Assembly: GCA_910579275.1 (NCBI GenBank)
Contig: CAJTTO010000016.1
Coordinates: forward strand, 11,516 to 75,515
DNA: 64,000 nucleotides
Origin: an uncultured Lachnospiraceae bacterium
Lineage (GTDB): Bacteria > Bacillota > Clostridia > Lachnospirales > Lachnospiraceae
Direction of reading: 5' to 3'
Positions 1-8,731 of this stretch are shown piece after piece; the first letter of the stretch is position 1; every line of letters starts with the position of its first letter. The notes below the pieces were generated by a model. The model made no database searches, was not told the DNA's origin, and saw only the letters and a list, made by a program, of their open reading frames with translations. The translations under genes were made by a program, and so were the position numbers.

Positions 1-522
1 TGTGATAAAGGAACGGTAATTGTCCGCCAGTCCGCTCAAGGTCTGACCGTTGTTGACGCCCCTCATAAGGTACATCAAAATGACGCCGTACACAATCAGC
101 TGTGTTGACAGTGTTACGATAAACGGGTGCAGCTTAAACTTTGCCACGCTAAAGCCGTTTACAAATCCCACAAGCGCACCCACGCCAATTACCAGCAAAA
201 GAACGAGCGGAAGCGGCGCAGCGTTTGTCATATCGGGAAATACTTTAAATACGGTTGTCAAAAGCGACGCGGAGATACATGCCGTCAGACCGACTACACG
301 GCCTGCGGAGATATCCGTTCCGGTCAGCACGATACAGCCGCCGATTCCCAGCGCAATGGGCAGCTTTGCCGCCGTCAGGGACAATATGTTCACAATGGAA
401 GGGATTCCCAAAAATGAGGGCCGCATAATGGTGATATATACGACTGCCACGGCGATAATGATATACATGGCATTATTGAGCAGTAAATCCCCAATTTTTT
501 TCATTTTATCTTTTTCAGCCAC
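1..522 (-). CDS. mglC: Galactose/methyl-galactoside ABC transporter permease MglC (3' part outside window)
   Basis: Inner-membrane permease of the Mgl sugar importer. The GTG start at 522 is chosen because AGGAGG lies 8 bases upstream; the upstream ATG in another frame stops at once. 174 codons are visible and the frame runs off the window edge, so about half of the usual 330-340 residues is present. The visible part starts with a short charged stretch, then a membrane helix (MYIIIAVAVVYI), and contains the conserved GxxxVLTGTDISAGRVVGL segment typical of sugar permeases of the RbsC/MglC family. It follows mglA by 43 bases and is the third gene of mglB-mglA-mglC. The family assignment is firm; the galactose specificity rests on the operon as a whole. 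Confidence 0.9.
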   Translation of the reverse strand, partial: MAEKDKMKKIGDLLLNNAMYIIIAVAVVYITIMRPSFLGIPSIVNILSLTAAKLPIALGIGGCIVLTGTDISAGRVVGLTACISASLLTTVFKVFPDMTNAAPLPLVLLLVIGVGALVGFVNGFSVAKFKLHPFIVTLSTQLIVYGVILMYLMRGVNNGQTLSGLADNYRSFIT

Positions 523-565
523 AGTTCATACCTCCTGTCTATAGAAGAATTTTATGTGATATGGT

Positions 566-2104
566 TTACGCGTATTTCGCAGCCAGAGTCATAATCTCCT
601 CCTGCGTTGTCGTCTTTGCATCTACCTCTCCGGCAAGCTGACCGCCGGACATGACCAGAATCCGGTCGCATACACCCAATAATTCCGGCATTTCTGAAGA
701 AACCATGATGACGGTCTTGCCCTCTTTTGCCAAGTTCAAAATGAGCTGGTAAATTTCATATTTCGCGCCTACGTCAATACCACGCGTCGGCTCGTCGAGC
801 AGTAACACTTCCGGATCCGTCAGCAGCCAGCGCGCCAGAATAACCTTCTGCTGGTTTCCGCCGGAAAGTGAACGAATCTGTGTTTTCTGCGTCGGTGTCT
901 TTGTGCGCATCGCGTTGATGCCCCACTCGGTCACTTCGGCAAGCTTCTTGTCGCTTAGAAGCGGAACACCCTTGTAGCGGTATTTTCGCAGACTGGATAT
1001 CGTCGTGTTCGCCTGAATATCACGGATGGCGAAAATTCCGGTTGCGCGGCGTTCCTCTGTCAGCAGCGCAAATTTGTTCGCAATGGATTCCTGTGCATTG
1101 CGGTTCATCACCCGTTTTCCATGGAGGTAAATTTCTCCGTCCTTGCGGGTCGCGATGCCAAAAATATTTTCCAGCAGCTCCGTTCTTCCTGAGCTGTCCA
1201 GACCTGCAATGCCCAAAACCTCACCTTTGTTTGCGACAAAGGAAACGTCCTTGAGCTTAGAGTACATCGCCGTGAGGGACTTCACTTCAAGAAGCGGCTC
1301 CCCTACCACATTGTCCTTTTCCGGATACCGGTTTGTCAGCTCGCGCCCAACCATCAGCTTGATAATCTCATTCATGGTGAGTGTCTTCGCGTCGCGTGTC
1401 GCAATCCACTGCCCATCGCGCATGATGGTCACTTCATCGGATATGCGCAGAATCTCTTCCATTTTATGAGAGATATAAATTATGCCGCATCCGCGGTCGC
1501 GCAGCATATTGATAATGCGGAACAGGTGCTCTACCTCTTCCTCTGTCAGGGAGGAAGTCGGCTCGTCAAACACGATAATTTTGGACTGATACGATACTGC
1601 CTTTGCGATTTCTACCATTTGCCGCTGGGACACGGGCATGGTGCTCATCACGCGCTTGGGATCCACGCTGATTTCCAAGTCCTCAAACAGTTTCTTGGTC
1701 TCTTCATACATTTTTTTCTCACTGGTAAGCGGACACCAGCTTGAAATCCGCGGAAAACGTCCAAGCCACATATTGTCCATGACGTTGCGCTTGAGTGCCT
1801 GATTCAGCTCCTGATGCACCATCGCCACACCGTTCTCGAGTGCTTCTTTGGAATTTTTGAACTCCACCTTTCTGCCCTCGAGAAAAATGTCACCGCTGTC
1901 TTTTGAATACACGCCAAACAGACATTTCATCAGTGTGGATTTGCCGGCTCCGTTCTCTCCCATCAGCGCGTGAACCGTTCCTGCCTTCACAGTCAGTTTG
2001 ACATTGTCGAGTGCCTTGACACCGGGAAATTCCTTGCAGATTCCCTCCATTTTCAGAAGGACATCCCCGCCTTTTGCGGAAGCTTTTGTTTCCTGCATAT
2101 TCAT
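566..2104 (-). CDS. mglA: Galactose/methyl-galactoside ABC transporter ATP-binding protein MglA
   Basis: Double-domain ATPase that powers sugar import. The first nucleotide-binding domain has Walker A GENGAGKST (about residues 49-57), a signature-like VSQRQMVEIAKA and Walker B IIVFDEPTS. The second has the degenerate Walker A (GLDSSGRTE) usual for sugar importers, an intact LSGGNQQK signature and LLLDEPTRGID. The ATG at 2104 is preferred over the GTG two codons upstream because AGGAGG sits 5 bases before it. The length (512 residues) is normal for MglA/RbsA. It lies 339 bases downstream of mglB, separated by a stable hairpin, and 43 bases upstream of mglC. Confidence 0.95.
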   Translation of the reverse strand: MNMQETKASAKGGDVLLKMEGICKEFPGVKALDNVKLTVKAGTVHALMGENGAGKSTLMKCLFGVYSKDSGDIFLEGRKVEFKNSKEALENGVAMVHQELNQALKRNVMDNMWLGRFPRISSWCPLTSEKKMYEETKKLFEDLEISVDPKRVMSTMPVSQRQMVEIAKAVSYQSKIIVFDEPTSSLTEEEVEHLFRIINMLRDRGCGIIYISHKMEEILRISDEVTIMRDGQWIATRDAKTLTMNEIIKLMVGRELTNRYPEKDNVVGEPLLEVKSLTAMYSKLKDVSFVANKGEVLGIAGLDSSGRTELLENIFGIATRKDGEIYLHGKRVMNRNAQESIANKFALLTEERRATGIFAIRDIQANTTISSLRKYRYKGVPLLSDKKLAEVTEWGINAMRTKTPTQKTQIRSLSGGNQQKVILARWLLTDPEVLLLDEPTRGIDVGAKYEIYQLILNLAKEGKTVIMVSSEMPELLGVCDRILVMSGGQLAGEVDAKTTTQEEIMTLAAKYA

Positions 2105-2242
2105 CCTCACCTCCTGATTGAATCTCTTTATGAGTTATTTAAAAATTCATACTCGTTCGAGCTGAAAAATATTTTTCCTGCCCATGTATCAGACATCCGA
2201 CGACTTTGGCATGTCTCAGTTGGATATCCATATACATAACAA

Positions 2243-2264
2243 CAGCCGCACCGAAGTGCGGCTG
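2243..2264 (-). terminator. Intercistronic UUCG hairpin between mglB and mglA
   Basis: A perfect 9-bp stem (CAGCCGCAC / GTGCGGCTG) closes a TTCG loop when read on the minus strand, giving the exceptionally stable C(UUCG)G tetraloop. Only a weak T-rich tract follows (TTGTTATGT). It lies in the 339-base gap between mglB and mglA, in which I see no gene. The likely role is partial termination or 3'-end protection that keeps the binding protein in excess over the membrane parts; this is inference from position and structure. Confidence 0.65.
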
Positions 2265-2443
2265 CATCGTCGATGACTTATTTTGATTGGAAACTGTTCG
2301 AAAGTAACGTTTTATAAATGTGCAGCTGCAAAGAAGAAAATCGCAGGCCTAGCGGACTATGCCAAGATTTTCTGACGCTGCAGATAAGCATTTCGGCAAA
2401 TCTTGCCATGCGTCACTTATTGACAGTTATTTTTGGCAGCTTC

Positions 2444-3595
2444 TTAGTTGCCTGTGTATGTAGCATATGGAATGTTGACACGCCATGTACCAACGACATT
2501 CGCGGAATCCACGCCGTCAAATGCTTCCTTGCCATCCATGTAATTTGCCGTGATGCTTGCAATGGTATTTGCCATACCTTCTGCATCCTGCTTGATTGTT
2601 CCGATCATGGAGCCTGCCGCGATGGCATCCCTTGCCGCATCTGTTGCGTCTACGCCAAATACAGGAATTACTGTAGCGCCTTCTTTATTATAGCCTGCAT
2701 TCTGAAGCGCCGTAATTGCGCCAATTGCCATCTCGTCGTTGTTTGCGATAACAAGCTCAACCATGTTGTTGTTCGCCTCGCTGTACTGCGACATAATTGT
2801 CTGCATGTACTCCGTAGCCGCTGCGGAAGACCATGCGCCTGCCTGATCTACCAGATACTTGTTGCTGTTTGCGCTGTCATAAAAGCTGAGCGCCGGCTTG
2901 CCTGCACCTGTCAGAATCGCGTCTGCATCCTCCTGACCATACTGTGTACGTGCGTCTGCCTCTGCATTGCCTTCCTGACCCTTGAACATAACGTAAGAGA
3001 TTGTTCCGTCGCCATTCAAATCCAGTGTGTCATAGTTTTCCAGCAGATAATTTCCAATCATCTCGCCCTGCATATGTCCGGCCATTTCATAGTCTGTACC
3101 TACAAATACACACTTCTCCGAGCTTGTTACTGCTTCCTCGCTCACGGAACGGTTAAAGAAAATAACAGGAACACCGTTTGCCTGTGTGATGATGTTCTTT
3201 GCCGCATCATCCGAGCCTGTGTCTACCAGATTGACAACGAGCACTGTCGCACCCTGTGAAATTGCTGTCGTCACCTGCTCGGACTGTGTTGTCTGGCTGT
3301 TGTTGCTGTCATAGTCCTGATACTTGATTCCTGCTGCGTCGAGGGCAGAATCTAACGCTGCGCGCACACTTGAAATGTATGTATCGCCGTATGTGTAGTA
3401 GAATACTGCCACGCTGCCGTCCTTGGAAACCGGAGCCGATGTGTCAGCAGGCGCTGCCGTGTCTGTGTTTGCTGCTGTCGTGTCTGTGTTTGTGTTTGTT
3501 GCCGCACTGTTATCTTTGCCGCCACATGCAGTCAGAAATGTCAGCATGGTGACAGAAAGCAGCGTGCATAGAACCTTTTTGTTGAACTTTTTCAT
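2444..3595 (-). CDS. mglB: Galactose/glucose-binding lipoprotein MglB
   Basis: Extracellular sugar-binding protein that delivers galactose or glucose to MglAC. It has a lipoprotein signal peptide with lipobox LTAC (about residue 25), a low-complexity Thr/Ala/Asp linker and then a periplasmic-binding-protein type 1 fold. Diagnostic segments include SVAVFYYTYGDTYISSVR near the start of the mature domain, VNLVDTGSDDAAKN, and VIANNDEMAIGAI near residue 290, with GVDATDAARDAI after it. 383 residues. A good GGGAGG site lies 9 bases before the ATG. It is the first gene of the operon and has its own sigma-A promoter at 3651-3679. Confidence 0.95.
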   Translation of the reverse strand: MKKFNKKVLCTLLSVTMLTFLTACGGKDNSAATNTNTDTTAANTDTAAPADTSAPVSKDGSVAVFYYTYGDTYISSVRAALDSALDAAGIKYQDYDSNNSQTTQSEQVTTAISQGATVLVVNLVDTGSDDAAKNIITQANGVPVIFFNRSVSEEAVTSSEKCVFVGTDYEMAGHMQGEMIGNYLLENYDTLDLNGDGTISYVMFKGQEGNAEADARTQYGQEDADAILTGAGKPALSFYDSANSNKYLVDQAGAWSSAAATEYMQTIMSQYSEANNNMVELVIANNDEMAIGAITALQNAGYNKEGATVIPVFGVDATDAARDAIAAGSMIGTIKQDAEGMANTIASITANYMDGKEAFDGVDSANVVGTWRVNIPYATYTGN

Positions 3596-3650
3596 AGTCG
3601 TTTACCTCCCTTTCAAGTAGATCGTTAATTTAGTAATGTTGTATAAGCGG

Positions 3651-3679
3651 ATTATAACTTATATTTTTGGTATTGTAAA
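3651..3679 (-). promoter_or_regulatory. Sigma-A promoter of the mgl operon
   Basis: Read on the minus strand, TTTACA (3674-3679) and TATAAT (3651-3656) are separated by exactly 17 bases, 56 bases ahead of the mglB start. Inverted TTTAGTAA/TTACTAAA words lie on both sides, near 3630 and 3683, and could be binding sites for a regulator; that part is only suggestive. Confidence 0.7.
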
Positions 3680-3821
3680 GTGTTACTAAATAAATATTTA
3701 ATTTTTTCTTAAATTTAGTATAATTGACGAATTGTTTTGTGGATAAGTACAGAATTATTTGTGAGCCATTCCAAGGTAGGTTTCTTGGAAATATCTGCAT
3801 CCGGTACCGGAAATTCAGCAT

Positions 3822-3965
3822 ATGAGACACGATAAGGCGCATAAGGACAGCCTATCGAAGTACCCCGAATTAAAAGAGCGTATGCAAAGCCTTTTACAGA
3901 ATGGCGAGAAGATAACGCCGAAACAGTGGTGGGCAAAGAGAGGAATAAATTTAAAGAGCGTATAG
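3822..3965 (+). pseudogene. Short coding remnant, probably from a mobile element
   Basis: A 47-residue frame beginning MRHDKAHKDSL and ending with KITPKQWWAKRGINLKSV. The composition looks like real protein (charged, with a WW pair) but there is no clear ribosome site, and the frame is closed by stops a short way upstream. It is directly followed by another damaged frame (4010-4136) and a miniature transposon, so I read it as the 3' end of a decayed element gene. I do not recognise the family. Confidence 0.3.
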
Positions 3966-4009
3966 CAAATCAGTCTATGCGCTCTATTTTATTGTAAAGG
4001 AGCAGATTT

Positions 4010-4136
4010 ATGAGCAAAAACAACATGACAGGGCAAAGAACCCACCGAAAGATAACGGCACGAACAACGAGAGCATGCGTATCAGCACACAAGACGGAAT
4101 TTGTCAAGGGGTTTTTCTGCAAAAGTTACAAATTAT
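4010..4136 (+). pseudogene. Frameshifted 5' end of a mobile-element gene cut by a miniature transposon
   Basis: An ATG at 4010 follows an excellent AAAGGAG site, but the annotated frame is poor protein. Adding one A to the run of five A after codon 2 would give a plausible reading (MSKKQHDRAKNPPKDNG...). The frame then runs into the left end of the repeat at 4137. This looks like a gene start inactivated by a one-base loss and by insertion of the repeat. The function is not recognised. Confidence 0.35.
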
Positions 4137-4292
4137 GTAACAGTTCAGCCTTCGGCTTCCTGTTACAGGCACCAAGCCATGCATAACCACTTCGTTGGTG
4201 TCAAAGCCATGTGCCATGGCTTGATGCATCTCTACCATTACGCTATTTCACGGACTTTGCAGTAAATGCAAAGTCCTGGGCTGAGCTGTTAC
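4137..4292 (+). mobile_element. Miniature inverted-repeat element, family A copy 1
   Basis: A 156-bp non-coding element with 14-bp terminal inverted repeats: GTAACAGTTCAGCC at the left and GGCTGAGCTGTTAC (one mismatch) at the right. Inside are further palindromic stretches, including ACTTTGCAGTAAATGCAAAGT near the right end and GCATCAAGCC-type arms in the middle. The flanks are CAAATTAT and CAAATTCA, compatible with an 8-bp target duplication that has drifted. Related copies lie at 24271, 30130, 39818, 39983 and 63948. Confidence 0.8.
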
Positions 4293-4306
4293 CAAATTCA
4301 GATACC

Positions 4307-4357
4307 AAAATACAATTAGAGCAGGTTTTGTGAGAAAAACTGCTCTAATTGTATTTT
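4307..4357 (-). terminator. Terminator of the trp operon
   Basis: A perfect 18-bp inverted repeat (AAAATACAATTAGAGCAG and its complement) around a 15-base loop, placed just after the trpA stop. A/T-rich outer stem pairs give T tracts on both strands, so it may work in both directions. Confidence 0.85.
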
Positions 4358-4362
4358 GAAGT

Positions 4363-5133
4363 TTATCTTATGGCATTTTTCATCGACTTCACATATTCCC
4401 CCACATACTTCGGTGCGTCTTTGCCGTGTTTTTCAAGCAGCTTGATAATTGCGGAGCCGACAATGGCCCCATCGGAAATATCTGCCATTTTCTTTGCTTG
4501 TTCAGGTGTTGAAATACCGAACCCGATTGCACAAGGCACATCGGTATTTTCTCTGACTACATTGATAATGGAGGCAAGGTCTGTCTTAATCTCACTCCGT
4601 GTGCCTGTCACACCGAGGCTGGAAACGATATAGACGAAACCTTCTGCTTCTTTTGCAATCATGGCAATACGGTTTTCTGAGGTTGGTGCAATCAGGGAAA
4701 TTAAGTTAATGTCATACTGTCTGCATAGCGGCTGAAATTCTTCCTTTTCTTCAAGCGGAAGATCGGGCAGGATCAGTCCATCTATTTCAATCTCACGACA
4801 GGTTGAAATAAATTTTTCTGCACCGTAGGAGAACACAACATTGGCATAGGTCATAAAAACCATTGGAACTTTTACATCACGGCGAAGTTCTTTGACAAAG
4901 GCGAATATTTTGTCGGTTGTGATACCGCCGGTCAGTGCCCTCAGATTTGCACCCTGAATGACAGGACCCTCTGCGGTAGGATCAGAGAATGGTATGCCAA
5001 GTTCAATAAGGTCTGCACCGTTTTCCGCAGCGGCACGAACTACTTTATCAGTAGTCTCCAAATCGGGGTCGCCGCAAGTGATAAAGGCGATAAACGCCTT
5101 GCCCTTTTCAAATGCTTTACGAATATTACTCAT
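4363..5133 (-). CDS. trpA: Tryptophan synthase alpha chain
   Basis: Cleaves indole-3-glycerol phosphate to indole and glyceraldehyde 3-phosphate, passing indole to TrpB. The start at 5133 (MSNIRKAFEKGKAFIAF) is preferred: GGGGAGGA lies just upstream, and it overlaps the end of trpB by 8 bases; the longer frame adds a non-homologous extension. Catalytic Glu is in DLIELGIPFSDP, the catalytic Asp is in the EIDGLILPDLP region, and the phosphate-binding GFGIS is near residue 210. 256 residues, a normal length. Last gene of the operon. Confidence 0.97.
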   Translation of the reverse strand: MSNIRKAFEKGKAFIAFITCGDPDLETTDKVVRAAAENGADLIELGIPFSDPTAEGPVIQGANLRALTGGITTDKIFAFVKELRRDVKVPMVFMTYANVVFSYGAEKFISTCREIEIDGLILPDLPLEEKEEFQPLCRQYDINLISLIAPTSENRIAMIAKEAEGFVYIVSSLGVTGTRSEIKTDLASIINVVRENTDVPCAIGFGISTPEQAKKMADISDGAIVGSAIIKLLEKHGKDAPKYVGEYVKSMKNAIR

Positions 5134-6316
5134 GGATATCCTCCCCTCTGTAACGGGCAATGGCGGCACAGTCCTTGTCGCCTCTGCCGGAAATGGTGAT
5201 GACAATGATTTTGTCTTTCTCCATTGTCGGTGCGATCTTCATTGCGTGTGCAACAGCGTGAGCCGATTCGATAGCAGGAATAATTCCCTCGGTCTTTGCC
5301 AGATATTCAAAAGCATTTACCGCTTCGTCATCGGTGACAGGTACATATTCTGCTCTGCCAATATCGTGCAAATGAGCGTGCTCAGGACCAACACCGGGGT
5401 AGTCAAGTCCTGCGGAAATAGAATAAACGGGAGCAATCTGGCCATCCTTATCCTGACAGAAATACGACTTCATTCCGTGGAAGATTCCGACTCTGCCTGT
5501 GGCAATGGTTGCTGCAGTTTCAAAAGTATCAACACCTCTGCCTGCCGCCTCGCAACCGATCAGTCTTACATCTTCATCTTCTATGAAATGATAGAAGCTG
5601 CCGATGGCATTGGAACCGCCGCCCACACAGGCAATAACGGCATCGGGCAGTCTGTCTTCTTTTGCAAGCATCTGTTCTTTGATTTCTTTTGAGATAACCG
5701 CTTGGAAATCACGGACAATGGCGGGGAAAGGATGCGGTCCCATAACAGAACCAAGACAATAATGCGTATCGCAGATACGGGAAGTCCATTCACGCATAGC
5801 CTCAGACACGGCATCTTTGAGAGTAGCTGTGCCTGTTTTGACGGGAATAACCTCAGCGCCAAGCAATCTCATCCGGTACACATTCAGTGCCTGACGAATA
5901 GTATCTTCTTCACCCATAAAGACAACACATTCCATGCCCATCAGAGCAGCGGCGGTCGCCGTGGCGACACCGTGCTGTCCGGCTCCTGTTTCAGCAATCA
6001 ATCGAGTTTTGCCCATCTTCTTTGCAAGAAGTGCCTGACCAAGTACATTGTTGATTTTATGTGCTCCGGTGTGATTCAGGTCTTCCCGTTTCAGATAAAT
6101 TTTCGCTCCGCCGAGGTCTTTTGTCATTTTCTCAGCAAAGTACAGTCTTGACGGTCTGCCTGCGTATTCATTGAAGAGTTCAGTAAGCTCTCTGTTAAAT
6201 TCAGAATCATTTTTATAGTGATTATATGCTTCTTCCAGTTCGATGACTGCATTCATCAGCGTTTCGGGAATGTACTGACCGCCGTGAATACCGAAGCGTC
6301 CGTTTGGATTTGTCAT
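5126..6316 (-). CDS. trpB: Tryptophan synthase beta chain
   Basis: PLP enzyme that condenses indole with serine to give tryptophan. The PLP lysine lies in the motif HTGAHKINNVLGQA, the phosphate-binding loop is CVGGGSNAIG, and the GRGDKD motif lies near the C-terminus. 396 residues, the usual length for TrpB type 1. It overlaps trpF by an ATGA junction and trpA by 8 bases, so translation of the three is probably coupled. Confidence 0.97.
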   Translation of the reverse strand: MTNPNGRFGIHGGQYIPETLMNAVIELEEAYNHYKNDSEFNRELTELFNEYAGRPSRLYFAEKMTKDLGGAKIYLKREDLNHTGAHKINNVLGQALLAKKMGKTRLIAETGAGQHGVATATAAALMGMECVVFMGEEDTIRQALNVYRMRLLGAEVIPVKTGTATLKDAVSEAMREWTSRICDTHYCLGSVMGPHPFPAIVRDFQAVISKEIKEQMLAKEDRLPDAVIACVGGGSNAIGSFYHFIEDEDVRLIGCEAAGRGVDTFETAATIATGRVGIFHGMKSYFCQDKDGQIAPVYSISAGLDYPGVGPEHAHLHDIGRAEYVPVTDDEAVNAFEYLAKTEGIIPAIESAHAVAHAMKIAPTMEKDKIIVITISGRGDKDCAAIARYRGEDIHE

Positions 6317-6921
6317 AATCTTTCTTCCTTTCTGACAGCGGAAACAAATGCTGCCATTTTTATTTTATCTTTTACTCCATTGGTTTCAATTCCTGTACTG
6401 ACATCTACTGCAAATGGATGGAGTGTTTCGACTGCATCTGCTGCATTGCGAGCGTCAAGACCTCCGGCAAGAAAATACGGTCTTTCAATACTTTTTACGA
6501 GAACCCAATCAAATACCGTTCCCGTACCTGCACTGGAATCAAGCAAAATATAATCCGCCGTACTTTGATTCGCAATCTTTATGTCATGCGCAGTTTCAAT
6601 ACGAAAAGCCTTGATGATCGGCTTATCTATGAGCCGTCGCAACTGTGTAATATAATCTTCGTCTTCGTCACCATGAAGCTGCGCTATATCGATAATGCCG
6701 TTCTGCAATAGCTTTGCAACCTCTTGCGGATGTTCATTTACAAATACTCCAACTGATTGAATTTCGGGCAAGAGTCGGCTTTTTAACTCCGCTGCTTTTT
6801 CGGATGTTACATAACGCTTACTTTTCGATGCAAAGACAAATCCGATATAATCCGGCTTTAGTTCGTTTGCAGCTTCTATATCACAAAGTCGGGAAAGTCC
6901 GCAAAGTTTAATCTTCGTCAT
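6313..6921 (-). CDS. trpF: Phosphoribosylanthranilate isomerase
   Basis: Third step of the branch: converts N-(5-phosphoribosyl)anthranilate to CdRP. Family motifs are KLCGLSR at the start (catalytic Cys), DYIGFVFASKSKRYV, the LHGDED segment, and FLAGGLDARN near residue 150; the catalytic Asp lies in AVDVSTGIE. 202 residues. It is a separate gene, not fused to trpC as in enterobacteria. It begins in an ATGA overlap with trpC. Confidence 0.95.
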   Translation of the reverse strand: MTKIKLCGLSRLCDIEAANELKPDYIGFVFASKSKRYVTSEKAAELKSRLLPEIQSVGVFVNEHPQEVAKLLQNGIIDIAQLHGDEDEDYITQLRRLIDKPIIKAFRIETAHDIKIANQSTADYILLDSSAGTGTVFDWVLVKSIERPYFLAGGLDARNAADAVETLHPFAVDVSTGIETNGVKDKIKMAAFVSAVRKEERL

Positions 6922-7700
6922 ACCGCACCTCGCAGTTCATCAAGCTTGGCTTTTTTGTTGGGCGCTCGCATAAGAGTTTCTCCAATCAAAACAGCATCCG
7001 CACCGATTTCACGTAGCTTTGCTACATCCTCGGCGCTACTGACTCCACTTTCGGAAACAAACAGCACATCACGGGGAATCAACGCTCTGAGCCTGTGGCT
7101 GTTATCCGTATCTACTGAAAAATCTTTGAGATTACGGTTGTTGACACCGATGATACGTGCTCCCGCGTGAAGTGCAGTCTGCACTTCGTTTGCATCATGC
7201 GCTTCAACCAATGCAGATAATCCGAGTTCATCACAAATGCTGACATAGGATTTGATTTGCTCCTCACTTAAAATGGAACAAATCAGCAACACCGCCGATG
7301 CGCCCAGCACCTTTGCCTCGTAGATCATATATTCATCTACTGTGAAGTCTTTCCGCAGACATGGGATGGGAACGCTGGAGGCGATTTCTTTCAGATACTT
7401 GTCACTTCCGAGAAACCATTTCGGTTCTGTCAGCACGGAAATACAGTCTGCTCCTGCCACTTTGTATTCTCTTGCAATCTGCAAATAGGGAAAATCCGGG
7501 GCAATGAGTCCTTTTGAAGGAGATGCCTTTTTGCACTCACAGATGAATGATATGTCCCGAGTTTTAAGAGCCTTTTCAAAAGCAAAGTTTCCTTTTGAAA
7601 GAGACAAAGCCTGCCGTTTGATTTCATCAAGCGGAATTTTCAATTTTGCTTGCTCGGTACGTTCTCTGGCGTAGTCGGCAAGCTGATCTAAAACCGTCAT
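6918..7700 (-). CDS. trpC: Indole-3-glycerol phosphate synthase
   Basis: Ring closure of CdRP to indole-3-glycerol phosphate. The start at 7700 (MTVLDQLADYARERTEQ) forms an ATGA overlap with the trpD stop; the frame open further upstream adds six residues. Motifs: FICECKKASPSKG (catalytic Lys), CLRKDFTVDEYMIYEA, GVNNRNLKDFSVD, and VSESGVSSAEDV, all standard for TrpC. 260 residues. Confidence 0.96.
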   Translation of the reverse strand: MTVLDQLADYARERTEQAKLKIPLDEIKRQALSLSKGNFAFEKALKTRDISFICECKKASPSKGLIAPDFPYLQIAREYKVAGADCISVLTEPKWFLGSDKYLKEIASSVPIPCLRKDFTVDEYMIYEAKVLGASAVLLICSILSEEQIKSYVSICDELGLSALVEAHDANEVQTALHAGARIIGVNNRNLKDFSVDTDNSHRLRALIPRDVLFVSESGVSSAEDVAKLREIGADAVLIGETLMRAPNKKAKLDELRGAV

Positions 7701-8728
7701 ACATCTACCTCCGGACAATTACTGACTGAAATGAGCTTGTTCAGTGTTTCAAGCGCCTTGCCGGAGTCAATTATTTCTGCCGCAAGTGCAATACCATCCT
7801 TCATACTGTCCGCCCTACCGCCGATGTAGAGCGCTGCTCCGGCGTTCATCAGCACAGCATTTCTTTTATGACCTTTTTCACCGTTTAAGATAGCAAGGGT
7901 AATTTTAGCATTTTCTTCCGGTGTGCCGCCCTTCAGGTCCTCTTTGGTACAGCGTTCAAATCCGAAGTCTTCCGGTGTGATCACCGAGGATTTGAACCAG
8001 CCGTCACGAATCTCACAGATCGTAGTCGGTGCGCTCATGGAAATCTCATCCAGCTTATCCTGACCGTACACAACCATGCCACGCTTGATGCCGAGATTGA
8101 TCAGAACCTGAGCCAACGGTTCAACAAGGTAAGCATCATACACACCGAGAAGCTGCATGGATGGTGTACCCGGATTCGTCAGAGGACCGAGAATATTGAA
8201 CACGGTACGAAAACCAAGTTCCTTGCGGATAGCGCCAACGTATTTCATAGAAGTGTGGTATTTCTGTGCGAAAAAGAAGCACATACCGACCTTGTTCAGA
8301 AGCTCAATACACCTTGCCGGACTTTGCTGAATATTTACACCAAGGGCTTCCAAACAATCTGCCGTTCCACACTGGGAGGATGCCGCTCTGTTGCCGTGTT
8401 TTGCAACTTTCATACCGCTTGCAGCCACTACCAGAGCAGAAGTAGTGGAAATATTAAAGCTATGAGCATTATCGCCGCCTGTGCCGACAATCTCAAACAA
8501 CTCCATTCCCGTTTCAACCTTGGTTGCGTGTGCTCGCATTGCAGCCGCACATCCGGCAATTTCGTCAGTGGTCTCAGCCCTGGCACTTTTGGTAGACAAA
8601 GCTGCAAGAAAGGCAGCATTCTGTGTCGCGGTAGTTTCGCCGCTCATGATTTCGTTCATGACAGTGTAAGCCTCATCATAAGTGAGGTCTTCTTTATTTA
8701 CAATTTTTACAATGGCTTCTTTAATCAT
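7697..8728 (-). CDS. trpD: Anthranilate phosphoribosyltransferase
   Basis: Transfers the phosphoribosyl group of PRPP to anthranilate. The glycine-rich PRPP loop is IVGTGGDNAHSFNISTTSA, followed by KHGNRAASSQCGTAD; FRTVFNILGPLTNP is the other hallmark. 343 residues. It is a stand-alone protein without a fused glutaminase, in keeping with the separate trpG three bases upstream. A ribosome site (AAAGGAG) lies inside the end of trpG. Confidence 0.97.
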   Translation of the reverse strand: MIKEAIVKIVNKEDLTYDEAYTVMNEIMSGETTATQNAAFLAALSTKSARAETTDEIAGCAAAMRAHATKVETGMELFEIVGTGGDNAHSFNISTTSALVVAASGMKVAKHGNRAASSQCGTADCLEALGVNIQQSPARCIELLNKVGMCFFFAQKYHTSMKYVGAIRKELGFRTVFNILGPLTNPGTPSMQLLGVYDAYLVEPLAQVLINLGIKRGMVVYGQDKLDEISMSAPTTICEIRDGWFKSSVITPEDFGFERCTKEDLKGGTPEENAKITLAILNGEKGHKRNAVLMNAGAALYIGGRADSMKDGIALAAEIIDSGKALETLNKLISVSNCPEVDV

Positions 8729-8731
8729 GAT

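Noticed and set aside
2318..3259. 313-residue plus-strand frame opposite mglB
   Set aside because: Cys-rich shadow of mglB codons; no ribosome site or family features.
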